Shown: positions 1 through 9,202, counted from the stretch's first letter. The stretch is DNA of 64,000 nucleotides from Bacteroidota bacterium (GCA_023423715.1 JAFAFC010000032.1:1-64000), one strand, 5' to 3'. The notes: generated by a model not told the origin, from the sequence alone. A program made the numbers and translations.

Positions 1-20
1 AATAAAAAAACCCAAAAACA

Positions 21-53
21 AAAAAACCGCCGGCCCCTCAAAATCCGGGCCCC
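21..53 (-). terminator. possible terminator downstream of infB
   Basis: Just after the infB stop (minus strand) a GC-rich patch, unusual in this AT-rich sequence, contains GGCCC and GGGCC separated by 10 bases, followed after a short GGCGG by a run of T. The stem is only 5 bp and the T tract does not follow it directly, so this is a weak call. Confidence 0.3.
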
Positions 54-76
54 GACTTTTTAATAGGTATATGAAA

Positions 77-2935
77 TTATTTCAATTTCTTCTTAACCGC
101 TACTTCTTCGTAAACTTCTAGGATATCGCCAACTTCAATATCGTTGTATCCTTTCAGGTTCAATCCACATTCGTAGCCTTTGTTTACTTCTTTAACATCG
201 TCTTTAAAACGCTTCAAGCTTTCTAATTCGCCATCGTATTTAACGATTCCATCACGAAGTAATCTAATTTTGGAATTTCGAGTTACTTTTCCAGAAAGAA
301 CCATACATCCAGCAATAGAACCTACTTTCGAAATTCTAAAAACCTCACGGATTTCAACATTACCGATTACTTGTTCTTTAATTTCTGGCGAAAGCATTCC
401 TTCCATCGCTTCTTTAACATCATCAATTGCATCGTATATAACTGAATACGTTCTGATTTCGATTTCTTCTTTATCTGCAAGATCTTTAGCATTAGCACCA
501 GCTCTTACGTTAAATCCGATTACGATACCATCAGAAGCTGTCGCTAACAAGATATCACTTTCTGTGATCTGACCAACACCTTTGTGAAGGATGTTCACCT
601 GGATTTCTTCTGTTGACAATCTCTGGAGCATATCTGAAAGCGCTTCTACCGAACCATCCACGTCTCCTTTTAGGATAATGTTCAATTCTTTGAAGTCTCC
701 CAAAGCAATTCTTCGTCCGATTTCGTCCAACGTAAGATGCTTTTTCGTTCTGATAGACTGCTCTCTTTGAAGCTGACCACGCTTGTTTGCAATAGATTTT
801 GCTTCTTTTTCGTCTTCGAAAATTCTAAACTTATCACCCGCTGTTGGTGCTCCATCCAATCCTAAAATAGTAACTGGTGTTGAAGGCCCTGCTTCTTTCA
901 TTGGCTTACCACGTTCGTCAAGCATAGCTTTAACTTTACCATGATTAACACCCGCTAGAATATAATCTCCAACTTTTAAAGTTCCCGCTTGTACCAATAG
1001 ATTCGTTACAAATCCACGTCCTTTATCTAATGACGCTTCAATAACAACCCCTACTGCATTTTTATCAGGATTTGCTTTCAATTCAAGCATCTCTGCTTGA
1101 AGCAATACTTTTTCTAATAATAAATCTACGTTGTTACCAAACTTCGCAGAGATTTCTTGCGACTGAACACTTCCACCCCATTCTTCAACAAGGATATTCA
1201 TACCCGATAGTTGTTGACGGATATTATCAGGATTCGCGCTTGGCTTATCTACTTTGTTGATTGCGATAATCATTGGAACTCCAGCTGCTTGTGCGTGCGC
1301 AATAGCTTCTTTCGTTTGAGGCATCACATCATCATCCGCTGCAATAACGATAATTACAATATCCGTAGCTTGTGCACCTCTAGCTCTCATCGCGGTAAAC
1401 GCTTCGTGACCCGGTGTATCTAGGAAAGTAATTTTTTGTCCGCTATCCAACTTCACACTATATGCACCAATGTGCTGCGTAATACCACCGGATTCCCCAG
1501 CGATAACGTTAGCTTTTCTAATATAGTCAAGTAACGACGTTTTACCGTGGTCAACGTGTCCCATTACCGTAACAACAGGAGGTCTCGTTACCAAATCTTC
1601 TTCATTATCCGGCTCTTCGCTTGCTGCTTCTTCTTCAAGATCAGCATCAGCAAATTCAATTTTATAACCGAACTCATCCGCTACTAGAGTTAATGTATCT
1701 GCTTCCAAACGTTGGTTCATGGTTACCATAACTCCAAGTCCGAAACATGCAGAGATTACTTCCGTTGGGCTAACATCCATTAAGCTCGCCAATTCGCCAA
1801 CTGTAATGTATTCTGTAACTTTTAACGTTGTATCTCTTGCTTCCATCTCCATCTGATGCTCTTCTTGCTCACGACGGAAACTTCTTTTTTCTCTTCTATA
1901 TTTAGCACCTTTAGATTTACCACCTTTGTTGGTAAGCTTTTCTAAAGTTTCTTTAATTTGATTTTTAACTTGCTCGTCAGTCAACTCAACAGGCATCACA
2001 CGCTCTCTACGTCCACCACCTTTCTTGTTGTTATTGTTGTTATTTCCTCCACCACGGTTGAAGCCACCACCTTGCTGAGGTCTGTTTCCTCCGCTTTGGT
2101 TGTTTTGGCCACCACCTTGTTGTTGGTTATTTTGCCCTGGTTGAGCAGGCTTTTCAATTCTTTTACGCTTCTTCTTATTATTGTTATTGTTCTTGTTTGC
2201 ATTATTTGCATTCGAAGAACTTTTTGGTTTGGTTTGGAATTGAGACAAATCTACCTTTTGGTTCAAAATTTTTGGACCATCTAATTTTTGGTAAACCGTT
2301 TCAATTTTTTCAACTTCACCAGTTCCTTCAGAACTTTCTTCCGTTGAAGCGGCTGCAGGCGCTGCTTTTTCTTCCACTTTTTCTACAGGTTTCTCCACTG
2401 GCTTTTCAGCTTTTGGTTCCTGAACTGGAGTTGCAACTTCCTCTTTTGGCTTTTCTGGAGCCTTCGCTTTTGGCTTCGGCTTCGAAGAAGATTCAATTTG
2501 GCTTAAATCAATTTTATCCAAAACTTTGAATTCTTGTTTGGTTTCTTTTTCTGCCACTTCTTCTTTTTCCTCCTTCACGGGCTCTGCAGGTGCAGGTTTT
2601 TCCTCAACCACTTCTTCTTTTGAAGGGTTAAGATCAATTTTACCTAAAATTTTAGGTTCCGTTTTGGAGGTCGCTTTCGCTTTAATCACCTCCGGCTCTT
2701 CTGGCTCGATAGCCAACTTTTCTTCCGGAACCTTGGAAATAATCACTTCATGAGACGCTTTTCTTTGCTCGCTATCGCTTGCAAATTCTGCCTTCAATGT
2801 AGCGTATGCCTGTTCTTCCAATTGTGCGTTCGGGTTGCTTTCCACCTCGAAACCTTTTGCTTGTAGAAATTCTACCAGCCTGGACATCGAGATATTAAAC
2901 TCCTTTACCGCTTTGTTTAGTCTAATTTTTGGCAT
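77..2935 (-). CDS. infB: translation initiation factor IF-2
   Basis: GTPase that brings initiator tRNA to the 30S subunit and promotes subunit joining. The 952-residue protein begins with an IF2-N helical domain (about 1-55). A long Lys/Glu/Pro-rich linker follows (about 60-240), then an Asn/Gly/Gln low-complexity stretch (about 240-310) and a second IF2-N segment (about 370-425). The G domain shows GHVDHGKTS (459-467), GGITQHIGAY (483-492), DTPGH (506-510), NKVD (560-563) and SAK (596-598), followed by the usual C-terminal beta-barrel and fMet-tRNA-binding domains. The linker holds three spaced copies of a KIDL-like motif (near 99, 141 and 227). It is the last gene of rimP-nusA-infB, 57 bases after nusA. 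Family and start (ATG with conserved N-terminal KIRLNK) are secure. Confidence 0.98.
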   Translation of the reverse strand: MPKIRLNKAVKEFNISMSRLVEFLQAKGFEVESNPNAQLEEQAYATLKAEFASDSEQRKASHEVIISKVPEEKLAIEPEEPEVIKAKATSKTEPKILGKIDLNPSKEEVVEEKPAPAEPVKEEKEEVAEKETKQEFKVLDKIDLSQIESSSKPKPKAKAPEKPKEEVATPVQEPKAEKPVEKPVEKVEEKAAPAAASTEESSEGTGEVEKIETVYQKLDGPKILNQKVDLSQFQTKPKSSSNANNANKNNNNNKKKRKRIEKPAQPGQNNQQQGGGQNNQSGGNRPQQGGGFNRGGGNNNNNNKKGGGRRERVMPVELTDEQVKNQIKETLEKLTNKGGKSKGAKYRREKRSFRREQEEHQMEMEARDTTLKVTEYITVGELASLMDVSPTEVISACFGLGVMVTMNQRLEADTLTLVADEFGYKIEFADADLEEEAASEEPDNEEDLVTRPPVVTVMGHVDHGKTSLLDYIRKANVIAGESGGITQHIGAYSVKLDSGQKITFLDTPGHEAFTAMRARGAQATDIVIIVIAADDDVMPQTKEAIAHAQAAGVPMIIAINKVDKPSANPDNIRQQLSGMNILVEEWGGSVQSQEISAKFGNNVDLLLEKVLLQAEMLELKANPDKNAVGVVIEASLDKGRGFVTNLLVQAGTLKVGDYILAGVNHGKVKAMLDERGKPMKEAGPSTPVTILGLDGAPTAGDKFRIFEDEKEAKSIANKRGQLQREQSIRTKKHLTLDEIGRRIALGDFKELNIILKGDVDGSVEALSDMLQRLSTEEIQVNILHKGVGQITESDILLATASDGIVIGFNVRAGANAKDLADKEEIEIRTYSVIYDAIDDVKEAMEGMLSPEIKEQVIGNVEIREVFRISKVGSIAGCMVLSGKVTRNSKIRLLRDGIVKYDGELESLKRFKDDVKEVNKGYECGLNLKGYNDIEVGDILEVYEEVAVKKKLK

Positions 2936-2992
2936 GTATTATTGTATTCTTTTTATTTGCTTAGTTTGTTAGTAATTGAAATGAATAAAAGA

Positions 2993-4228
2993 TTAATCTT
3001 CGAATTCTGCTTTTAAAATTCCTTTCACCTCATCGATGGTTTCTTCTTCAAGATCCACCATTTTTGCTAATGCTTCATTGTCTTTTTCTAGAACGCTTCT
3101 TGCGGTCTTAAGACCTACTTTCTTGAATTCTTCAATTACCCATCCTTCGATTTCATCGGTGAACTCATCTAGTTCTACGTCGTCATCCTCAGCTGTCTCT
3201 CTGTAAACATCAATTTCGTATCCTGTTAAGGAAGAAGCCAAACGGATGTTTTGACCTTGCTTACCAATAACTTTAGAAATCTCCTCAACTGGCGTATATA
3301 CTAAAGCGTACTCCGTATCTTGGTTGATTTCAATCTTATTAATCGTCACATTTCCTAAAGCTCTCTTAACCAAGATTTCAGGATTTTTAGACCATTGAAT
3401 AACGTCGATATTTTCATTCTTCAATTCGCGTACCACTCCGTGAATTCTTGATCCTTTTACCCCAACACAAGCTCCAACTGGATCAATTCTATCGTCATAG
3501 GCATCCACAGCGATTTTCGCTTTTTCACCTGGTATACGAACGGCTTTTTTCAAGATAATCGTTCCGTCTTGGATTTCTGGAATCTCTAGTTCTAGAAGTT
3601 TCTCCAAGAATTTCGGTGCTGTTCTTGAAATGATGATCTGAGGTTTAGCCCCTTTAAAATCTACACTTTCAACAATGGCACGAACGCTTTCTCCTTTTTT
3701 GAAGAAATCCGATGGAATTTGATTTTCTTTTGGAAGGATAAACTCATTTCCTTCATCATCCAACAAAATAACATGTTGCTTTCTGATGTGGTGAACTTCT
3801 CCAACAACGATTTCACCAATACGGTCACGGAACTGATCATACAACATCGCGTTGTTATGCTCTTGTAATTTGCTTGCAAGAATTTGCTTCAAAGTCAAAA
3901 TATTACGTCTTCCTAAATGCGCGATTGGAATTTCAACCGTATATTCTTCACCAACTTCGAAACTATCGTCAATTTTTTTAGCTTCGGTAATTTCAATTTC
4001 CAAATCATCATCTTCAGACATTTCATCTTCAACGATCGTTTTGTTAAGGAAAATTTGAAAATCCCCTTTGTCAGGATTCACAATCACATCAAAGTGATCA
4101 TCTGAATCGTATCTTTTCCTCAATAAAGTTTTCAGGGAATCCTCAATGATCGCCATCAAATCAATCTTACTGATCCCTTTTTCATCCTTGAAATCACCAA
4201 AGGATTCTATGAGTGCTAAATTATCCAT
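2993..4228 (-). CDS. nusA: transcription termination/antitermination factor NusA
   Basis: RNA polymerase-associated factor for pausing, termination and antitermination. The 411-residue protein has the N-terminal RNAP-binding domain (begins MDNLALIESF), an S1 RNA-binding domain (about 130-200, VGEVHHIRKQHVIL) and tandem KH domains, with the GACVGVKGSRI loop in KH1 and the VIGKQGQNIRLA loop in KH2. It ends in an acidic tail and lacks the C-terminal acidic repeats of E. coli NusA, as is usual outside proteobacteria. It lies between rimP and infB, the conserved bacterial order, and is presumably cotranscribed from the promoter ahead of rimP. Confidence 0.97.
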   Translation of the reverse strand: MDNLALIESFGDFKDEKGISKIDLMAIIEDSLKTLLRKRYDSDDHFDVIVNPDKGDFQIFLNKTIVEDEMSEDDDLEIEITEAKKIDDSFEVGEEYTVEIPIAHLGRRNILTLKQILASKLQEHNNAMLYDQFRDRIGEIVVGEVHHIRKQHVILLDDEGNEFILPKENQIPSDFFKKGESVRAIVESVDFKGAKPQIIISRTAPKFLEKLLELEIPEIQDGTIILKKAVRIPGEKAKIAVDAYDDRIDPVGACVGVKGSRIHGVVRELKNENIDVIQWSKNPEILVKRALGNVTINKIEINQDTEYALVYTPVEEISKVIGKQGQNIRLASSLTGYEIDVYRETAEDDDVELDEFTDEIEGWVIEEFKKVGLKTARSVLEKDNEALAKMVDLEEETIDEVKGILKAEFED

Positions 4229-4261
4229 TTATCTAGTTCTGATTTTTATTTTCTATTTGTA

Positions 4262-4729
4262 TTAAAATTTCACAGCGATCAACGCTTTCTTAATTTCGGA
4301 ATAAGGAATTATTTTTTCTTCTTCCACATCCACTTTACCCTTACCGATATCTTTCGGTTTACGGTATCTCAACATCAAAGTTACGCCGTTTTCGTCGGCT
4401 GCAATAATTTCTCCTGATATTTTTTGTTCATCCTGAAGGATAATATCAAGATCTCTCCCCATGTTTTTCACAAACTGTCTCGAAATTGTTAACGGTTCTG
4501 AAAGTCCTCCAGACATAACTTGTAAAGAAAAATCTTCTTCCTCGCGGTCTAAATTATTTTCAATTGCACGACTTGCATCCAAGCAATCTTGAAGCGAAAC
4601 TCCTTGATCTCCGTCTAAAGTCACCACAATATCATTCCCTGCAGAAATCTTCAAGCTTATCAAAAACAAATCAGGTCTTGTATCTAAAAAAACCTGCAAC
4701 AATCCTTCAACTTTATCTTTAAACATCAT
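4262..4729 (-). CDS. rimP: ribosome maturation factor RimP
   Basis: 30S-subunit maturation protein with an N-terminal alpha/beta domain (VEGLLQVFLDTRPDLFLISL onward; ISAGNDIVVTLDGDQGVSLQDC) and a C-terminal Sm-like barrel (ENGVTLMLRYRKP). The start is placed at the tandem ATGs at 4729/4726, giving 155-156 residues, the normal RimP length. The frame stays open upstream to 4873, but that stretch contains a hairpin with a T tract and a TAnnTTTG promoter box, and its translation has no RimP-like sequence. It is the first gene of rimP-nusA-infB, 33 bases ahead of nusA. Confidence 0.93.
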   Translation of the reverse strand: MMFKDKVEGLLQVFLDTRPDLFLISLKISAGNDIVVTLDGDQGVSLQDCLDASRAIENNLDREEEDFSLQVMSGGLSEPLTISRQFVKNMGRDLDIILQDEQKISGEIIAADENGVTLMLRYRKPKDIGKGKVDVEEEKIIPYSEIKKALIAVKF

Positions 4730-4779
4730 AGTTTGAGAGTCTTTACCATCCATTTTCGGGAAGCCCAAATCTTGGTACG

Positions 4780-4804
4780 AAAAAAGGCTTTCTTCCGAAG
4801 CCTT
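4780..4804 (-). terminator. terminator-like hairpin in the rimP leader (possible attenuator)
   Basis: Read on the minus strand: AAGGCTT, a 7-base loop, AAGCCTT, then more T (six in a row in all). It lies between the predicted promoter (4830-4861) and the rimP start (4729), so it could attenuate the operon that encodes NusA. The alternative, terminating an upstream minus-strand gene, is unlikely because none precedes it here. Confidence 0.6.
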
Positions 4805-4829
4805 CCCATCCTTTCCCGTAAATCTTTTG

Positions 4830-4861
4830 CAAAGATAGGAATTTTTGATAAAATAAGCAAA
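4830..4861 (-). promoter_or_regulatory. predicted promoter of rimP-nusA-infB
   Basis: Minus-strand TATCTTTG (4837-4830) matches the Bacteroidota -7 consensus TAnnTTTG. TTTG at 4861-4858 is a good -33 element with a 20-base spacer. Transcription would begin near 4823, leaving a leader of about 95 bases before rimP. Confidence 0.65.
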
Positions 4862-4909
4862 TAAGATTCGCAACCAATTTGTTACAAATATTTAACAGCC
4901 AAGGGAGAT

Positions 4910-4943
4910 TTTGGCATTAGGTTAAAAAAAATAAGTATTTTTG
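4910..4943 (+). promoter_or_regulatory. predicted promoter of ugd / start of the polysaccharide locus
   Basis: TATTTTTG at 4936-4943 matches TAnnTTTG, with TTTG at 4910-4913 and a 22-base spacer. The ugd ATG follows 24 bases after the -7 box. It is divergent from the rimP promoter. Confidence 0.55.
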
Positions 4944-4967
4944 CCTCATATTTTTCAAAAATAACAA

Positions 4968-6134
4968 ATGAACATCAGTATTGTAGGTACAGGCTATGTT
5001 GGCTTATCCAACGCAGTCCTATTGGCTCAACATCATGAAGTAATTGCTTTGGACATCGTTCCAGAGAAAGTTGAGATGCTAAACAACAGAATTTCCCCAA
5101 TTGAAGACAAGGAGATTACGGAGTTCTTATCTGAAAAGAAATTAAACTTTAAAGCAACAACAAACAAGGAAGAAGCATATAAAAATGCCAATTATGTTAT
5201 TGTAGCTACACCTACAGATTACGACCCAAAAACAAACTACTTTAATACAAGCAGTGTTGAAAGTGTTGTGAAAGATGTAAAACACTACAATCCCGATGCG
5301 GTAGTTGTCATTAAATCAACAGTTCCAGTTGGGTTCACCGAAAGCTTAAAGAAAGAACTGGATTTTGAAAACATTTTGTTTTCACCTGAGTTCTTGCGCG
5401 AAGGAAAAGCGTTGTATGATAACCTCTATCCATCACGTATTATTATTGGTGAGCAAAGTGAGCGCGCTCGCATTTTCGCAAACCTACTTCAAGAAGGAGC
5501 AATCAAAAAAGAAGTTCCTGTTTTATTTACTAACGCAACAGAAGCGGAAGCGATTAAACTTTTTTCAAATACCTACCTTGCGATGCGTGTAGCCTACTTC
5601 AACGAGTTGGACAGTTACGCCCAGATTTACGGATTAGATAGTAAACAAATTATTGAAGGTGTTGGTCTTGACCCAAGAATTGGAAGTCATTATAACAATC
5701 CGTCTTTCGGATATGGTGGTTATTGCTTACCAAAAGACACAAAACAACTTTTAGCTAATTATGACGCGGTACCAAACAACTTAATAAAAGCTATTGTTGA
5801 TGCAAATCGCACAAGAAAAGATTTTATTTCGGATTCCATTATCGCTAAAAATCCAAAAAAAGTAGGTGTTTATCGATTGATTATGAAATCGGGTTCGGAT
5901 AATTTCCGCGCTTCGGCAATTCAAGGAATCATGAAACGTATCAAAGCAAAAGGAATTGAAGTAGTTGTATATGAACCCGTTTTACACGAAAGCACTTTCT
6001 TCGGTTCAAAAGTTTCGGTTAACCTCGAGGAATTTAAACAAGAATGTGATATCATTATCTCCAACCGACTAGCACCTGAATTGGAAGACGTTAAAGATAA
6101 AGTGTACACGCGAGATCTTTTTGGGAGTGATTAA
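4968..6134 (+). CDS. ugd: UDP-glucose 6-dehydrogenase
   Basis: NAD-dependent four-electron oxidation of UDP-glucose to UDP-glucuronate, a precursor for acidic polysaccharides. The 388-residue protein has the nucleotide-binding GTGYVG (7-12), the KSTVPVGFT segment, SPEFLREGKALYDN (139-152) and the catalytic cysteine C253 in GYGGYCLPKDTKQ. Its length and many long stretches (TPTDYDPKTNYFNTSSVES, LIMKSGSDNFRAS, the VYTRDLFGSD ending) closely resemble the short enterobacterial Ugd rather than the longer TuaD/Ugd form. It is the first gene of the polysaccharide locus, transcribed away from rimP. A second sugar-nucleotide dehydrogenase of a different subgroup lies at 38158. Confidence 0.96.
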   Translation: MNISIVGTGYVGLSNAVLLAQHHEVIALDIVPEKVEMLNNRISPIEDKEITEFLSEKKLNFKATTNKEEAYKNANYVIVATPTDYDPKTNYFNTSSVESVVKDVKHYNPDAVVVIKSTVPVGFTESLKKELDFENILFSPEFLREGKALYDNLYPSRIIIGEQSERARIFANLLQEGAIKKEVPVLFTNATEAEAIKLFSNTYLAMRVAYFNELDSYAQIYGLDSKQIIEGVGLDPRIGSHYNNPSFGYGGYCLPKDTKQLLANYDAVPNNLIKAIVDANRTRKDFISDSIIAKNPKKVGVYRLIMKSGSDNFRASAIQGIMKRIKAKGIEVVVYEPVLHESTFFGSKVSVNLEEFKQECDIIISNRLAPELEDVKDKVYTRDLFGSD

Positions 6135-6253
6135 AACTTGAAAACATAATCTCACAATTCGCATGCAGAGCTATTTTGAAAGAAATATGACTATATTGTC
6201 ACACAAATAACAACAAACAAAACACGGACGTAAAAAAAAATATTAATTCGCAG

Positions 6254-7102
6254 ATGAACGAATCTCAGCAAAAATGGACCGACACCATAGAAGCAAAACA
6301 CACCTTATTTGATCTTAGATTAAAAGAGGTCTGGCATTACAAAGATTTAATTTATATGTTTGTTAAACGAGACTTTGTTTCAAGTTTTAAACAAACCGTT
6401 CTTGGACCAATATGGTTTTTCATTAACCCAATATTCACCACATTAGCCTACTTAATTATTTTTGGAAATATTGCAAACCTTCCAACCGATGGGGCCCCTA
6501 AAATCCTCTTTTACCTTGCAGGGGTAATGCTTTGGAATTATTTTTCAAGCAGCCTAACCGGCACATCATATACATTTGCAGGCAATGCTAGTATTTTTGG
6601 AAAGGTGTATTTCCCTCGCTTGGTTACACCGATCTCAATTGTTCTTTCCAACCTAATGAAGTTTGGCGTACAGTTTCTTCTGTTTCTTGTTTTTTGGATT
6701 TATTTTCTTGTAAAAGGAGAAGTACAACCAAATATTTGGATCCTAGCAACTCCTTTTTTAATAATCTTAATGGCAGTTTTTGCATTAGGGGTAGGCATGA
6801 TTTTTTCTGCGCTTACAACAAAGTATAAAGATCTCAATATGCTTCTTGGGTTTGGCGTAAGTTTATACATGTATGCAACACCCGTTATTTACCCTATTTC
6901 TGCACTTAGGGGAATTTGGAAAAAATTAGCCATGTACAATCCACTTACTGGAATATTTGAATGTTTTAAATACGGCTGGCTAGGCGTAGGAGAGTTTTCT
7001 GTAACCATGCTTGCGATTAGTTCCGTTATTATTTTTGTTTTACTTGCCATCGGAGTTGTTATCTTTAACAAAGTGGAAAAAACATTTATGGATACCGTAT
7101 AA
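6254..7102 (+). CDS. wzm: ABC-2 type polysaccharide export permease (Wzm-like)
   Basis: Inner-membrane permease of a polysaccharide ABC exporter. The 282-residue protein has a short cytoplasmic N-terminus and the typical opening of this family (YMFVKRDFVSSFKQTVLGPIW). About six hydrophobic segments follow, ending with NPLTGIFECFKYGWLG and a last helix. The ATPase subunit is the next gene, 37 bases downstream. The pair would export a lipid-linked glycan made in the cytoplasm (O-antigen or capsule). The 119 bases upstream contain no recognisable gene or clear promoter. Confidence 0.93.
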   Translation: MNESQQKWTDTIEAKHTLFDLRLKEVWHYKDLIYMFVKRDFVSSFKQTVLGPIWFFINPIFTTLAYLIIFGNIANLPTDGAPKILFYLAGVMLWNYFSSSLTGTSYTFAGNASIFGKVYFPRLVTPISIVLSNLMKFGVQFLLFLVFWIYFLVKGEVQPNIWILATPFLIILMAVFALGVGMIFSALTTKYKDLNMLLGFGVSLYMYATPVIYPISALRGIWKKLAMYNPLTGIFECFKYGWLGVGEFSVTMLAISSVIIFVLLAIGVVIFNKVEKTFMDTV

Positions 7103-7139
7103 TCTAAATGATGATTATTAAATTTTTAAACGAAAAACT

Positions 7140-8393
7140 ATGCTTGCATTAAAAGCTGAAAACATATCCAAACAATACAGATTGGGAGAAGTAGGAACTG
7201 GAACCTTATCCCATGACCTCAACCGGTTTTGGCACAGAATACGAGGAAATGAGGATCCTTATTTGAAAATTGGAGAAACCAACGATCGTACAACAAAAGG
7301 AGATAGTGATTATGTTTGGTCTCTACGAGATATTAATTTTGAAGTGGAACAAGGTGATGCTGTAGGAATCATCGGAAGAAATGGCGCAGGAAAATCCACA
7401 CTTCTAAAACTCCTATCTAAAGTAACGAAACCAACCACAGGGAAAATATACTCCAATGGTCGTATTGCATCTTTATTGGAGGTTGGAACAGGTTTTCATC
7501 CAGAAATGACAGGACGCGAGAATATATATTTGAATGGCGCCATTTTGGGAATGACCAGAAAAGAGATCAGCCGAAAATTTGATGAAATTGTTGATTTCTC
7601 TGGAGTTGAAAGGTACATAGACACACCTGTAAAAAGATATTCTTCCGGGATGTATGTACGTTTGGCTTTTGCTGTAGCAGCACATTTAGAATCTGAAATT
7701 TTAATTGTAGATGAAGTTCTAGCCGTTGGTGACGCCGAGTTCCAAAAGAAATGTCTAGGAAAAATGGGTGATGTAACCAAAGGAGAAGGAAGAACTATTT
7801 TGTTTGTAAGCCATAATATGGCGGCTGTTAATATTCTTTGTAACAAGGGAATAGTTCTTGAGCAAGGTAAAATGATTTACGATGGAAGTATTGGAGGAGC
7901 AATGGACTCGTATTTGGCTTCAGGTCAAACTTCTAGCAATCATTACATTTCCGACCAACCATTTTTCGAGAATGAAATTTTAGATTTCAAAATTATTAAT
8001 GCGAATAATGAGCTACAAAGCAACTTTTACTTTAGTGACGATATTTACATTGGTATTACCTTTAAATTGAACAAGGAAAATGCAGATAAAACCGTAATTG
8101 GACTGCGGGTGTCTGACCAGCGAGAACGAATTGTATTTACTACTATGCAAGATGTAGCTAACCTTATGGAAGAAAAGGGAGAATATAATGTAACCATAAA
8201 AATTCCTGGTAACAATTTGGTGCCTAACAACTATAAGGTAGCAACTGCCTTACATATCCCAAATGTAAAAGTCTTGTCTTCAAAAGAAGACGTTATAGAC
8301 TTTTCAATTGAAGAAACAGGCACTGATTTCCATCAATACAATGGTACAGATTATGGTTGTGTATTTATGAATTGTGATTGGATTCAAAAATAA
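7140..8393 (+). CDS. wzt: polysaccharide ABC transporter ATP-binding protein (Wzt-like)
   Basis: ATPase partner of the upstream permease. Walker A GRNGAGKST (79-87), the signature around YSSGMYVRLAFA (167-178) and Walker B ILIVDE (187-192) are intact, followed by the H-loop FVSHNM. At 417 residues it is longer than a plain ATPase. The extra C-terminal part (about 265-417) is predicted beta-rich and corresponds to the Wzt-type glycan-binding domain that, in O9a-type systems, recognises a terminal modification on the finished chain. This points to an exporter that checks chain ends, so one of the locus-encoded methyl- or acyl-modifying enzymes may supply the terminator (inference). Confidence 0.93.
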   Translation: MLALKAENISKQYRLGEVGTGTLSHDLNRFWHRIRGNEDPYLKIGETNDRTTKGDSDYVWSLRDINFEVEQGDAVGIIGRNGAGKSTLLKLLSKVTKPTTGKIYSNGRIASLLEVGTGFHPEMTGRENIYLNGAILGMTRKEISRKFDEIVDFSGVERYIDTPVKRYSSGMYVRLAFAVAAHLESEILIVDEVLAVGDAEFQKKCLGKMGDVTKGEGRTILFVSHNMAAVNILCNKGIVLEQGKMIYDGSIGGAMDSYLASGQTSSNHYISDQPFFENEILDFKIINANNELQSNFYFSDDIYIGITFKLNKENADKTVIGLRVSDQRERIVFTTMQDVANLMEEKGEYNVTIKIPGNNLVPNNYKVATALHIPNVKVLSSKEDVIDFSIEETGTDFHQYNGTDYGCVFMNCDWIQK

Positions 8394-8404
8394 ATAATGT
8401 TTAG

Positions 8405-9190
8405 ATGATATATATAAACCTTGGTTGTGGTTCAAAGTATTCCACAGAGAAAATTTGGCTAAACGCAGATATGTCACCATGTTCACCAGAAGTCCTTGAC
8501 TGCAACTTCCTCAATGGCATTCCATTCCAAGACGGAGAGTTTGATCTTGTCTACCACTCACACGTTATAGAACATTTTTCCAAAGACGATGCGCAAAAAT
8601 TCATCCAAGAATGCTATAGGATTATCAATAAAAATGGTACTATTAGAGTTGCATGTCCCAATCTTGAAGTAATCGCGAAAGAATATATCCGAAATCTTGA
8701 ACGAGCGATTGCTGACGAGGAAAATGGTGAAGAAGACTATGATTGGATCATGTTAGAAATGTATGATCAAACAGTACGTAACAAAAGTGGAGGTGATATG
8801 CTTAATTACTTCCGAAAAAAAGAAGTAAACAACTTAGACTATATTAGTTCACGAGTTGGAAACGTTGCAAAAAACTGGCATAAAGATTTATCTCAACAAC
8901 CATTCCTAACAACTCAAGAAGGCAAAACAGAAAGCACTTCTTTATTAAGGAGATTATTTGTTAATAATATATCACAGAATCACCAAAAAATAGGTGAATT
9001 CCGATTAGGTGGAGAAATCCATCAATGGATGTATGATCGCTTTTCGTTGAAAAGATTACTCGAAAGCGTTGGATTCAAAGATGTAATTGTAAGAACCGCA
9101 ACAGACAGTTACATTCCAAATTGGGCAAGTTTCGGATTAGATAATCCTCATGAAAATGCATCTATCTTTATAGAAGCAAAAAAATATTAA
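8405..9190 (+). CDS. class I SAM-dependent methyltransferase
   Basis: 261-residue protein with SAM-binding motif I NLGCGSKY (5-12), an acidic motif II region (NADMSP) and motif IV-like FDLVYHSHVIEHF, then GTIRVACPNLE. This is the arrangement of Methyltransf_11-type enzymes common in O-antigen loci. The substrate is unknown, with sugar O-methylation most likely. It starts 12 bases after wzt, so it could provide the chain-terminating methyl group read by the Wzt C-terminal domain; that link is inference only. Confidence 0.8.
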   Translation: MIYINLGCGSKYSTEKIWLNADMSPCSPEVLDCNFLNGIPFQDGEFDLVYHSHVIEHFSKDDAQKFIQECYRIINKNGTIRVACPNLEVIAKEYIRNLERAIADEENGEEDYDWIMLEMYDQTVRNKSGGDMLNYFRKKEVNNLDYISSRVGNVAKNWHKDLSQQPFLTTQEGKTESTSLLRRLFVNNISQNHQKIGEFRLGGEIHQWMYDRFSLKRLLESVGFKDVIVRTATDSYIPNWASFGLDNPHENASIFIEAKKY

Positions 9191-9202
9191 TACTATAAAT
9201 CA

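Noticed and set aside
180..572. Open frame of 130 codons opposite infB
   Set aside because: It lies antisense to the conserved C-terminal part of IF-2, with no signal, domain or promoter; a coding shadow.
1958..2284. Open frame opposite the infB Asn/Gly-rich linker
   Set aside because: Its Val/Leu/Ile-rich composition is the mirror of AAC/GGT-rich codons on the other strand; no independent support.
4730..4873. N-terminal extension of RimP by 48 residues
   Set aside because: The stretch contains a promoter box and a terminator-like hairpin, its translation is unlike any RimP, and the shorter form has normal length.
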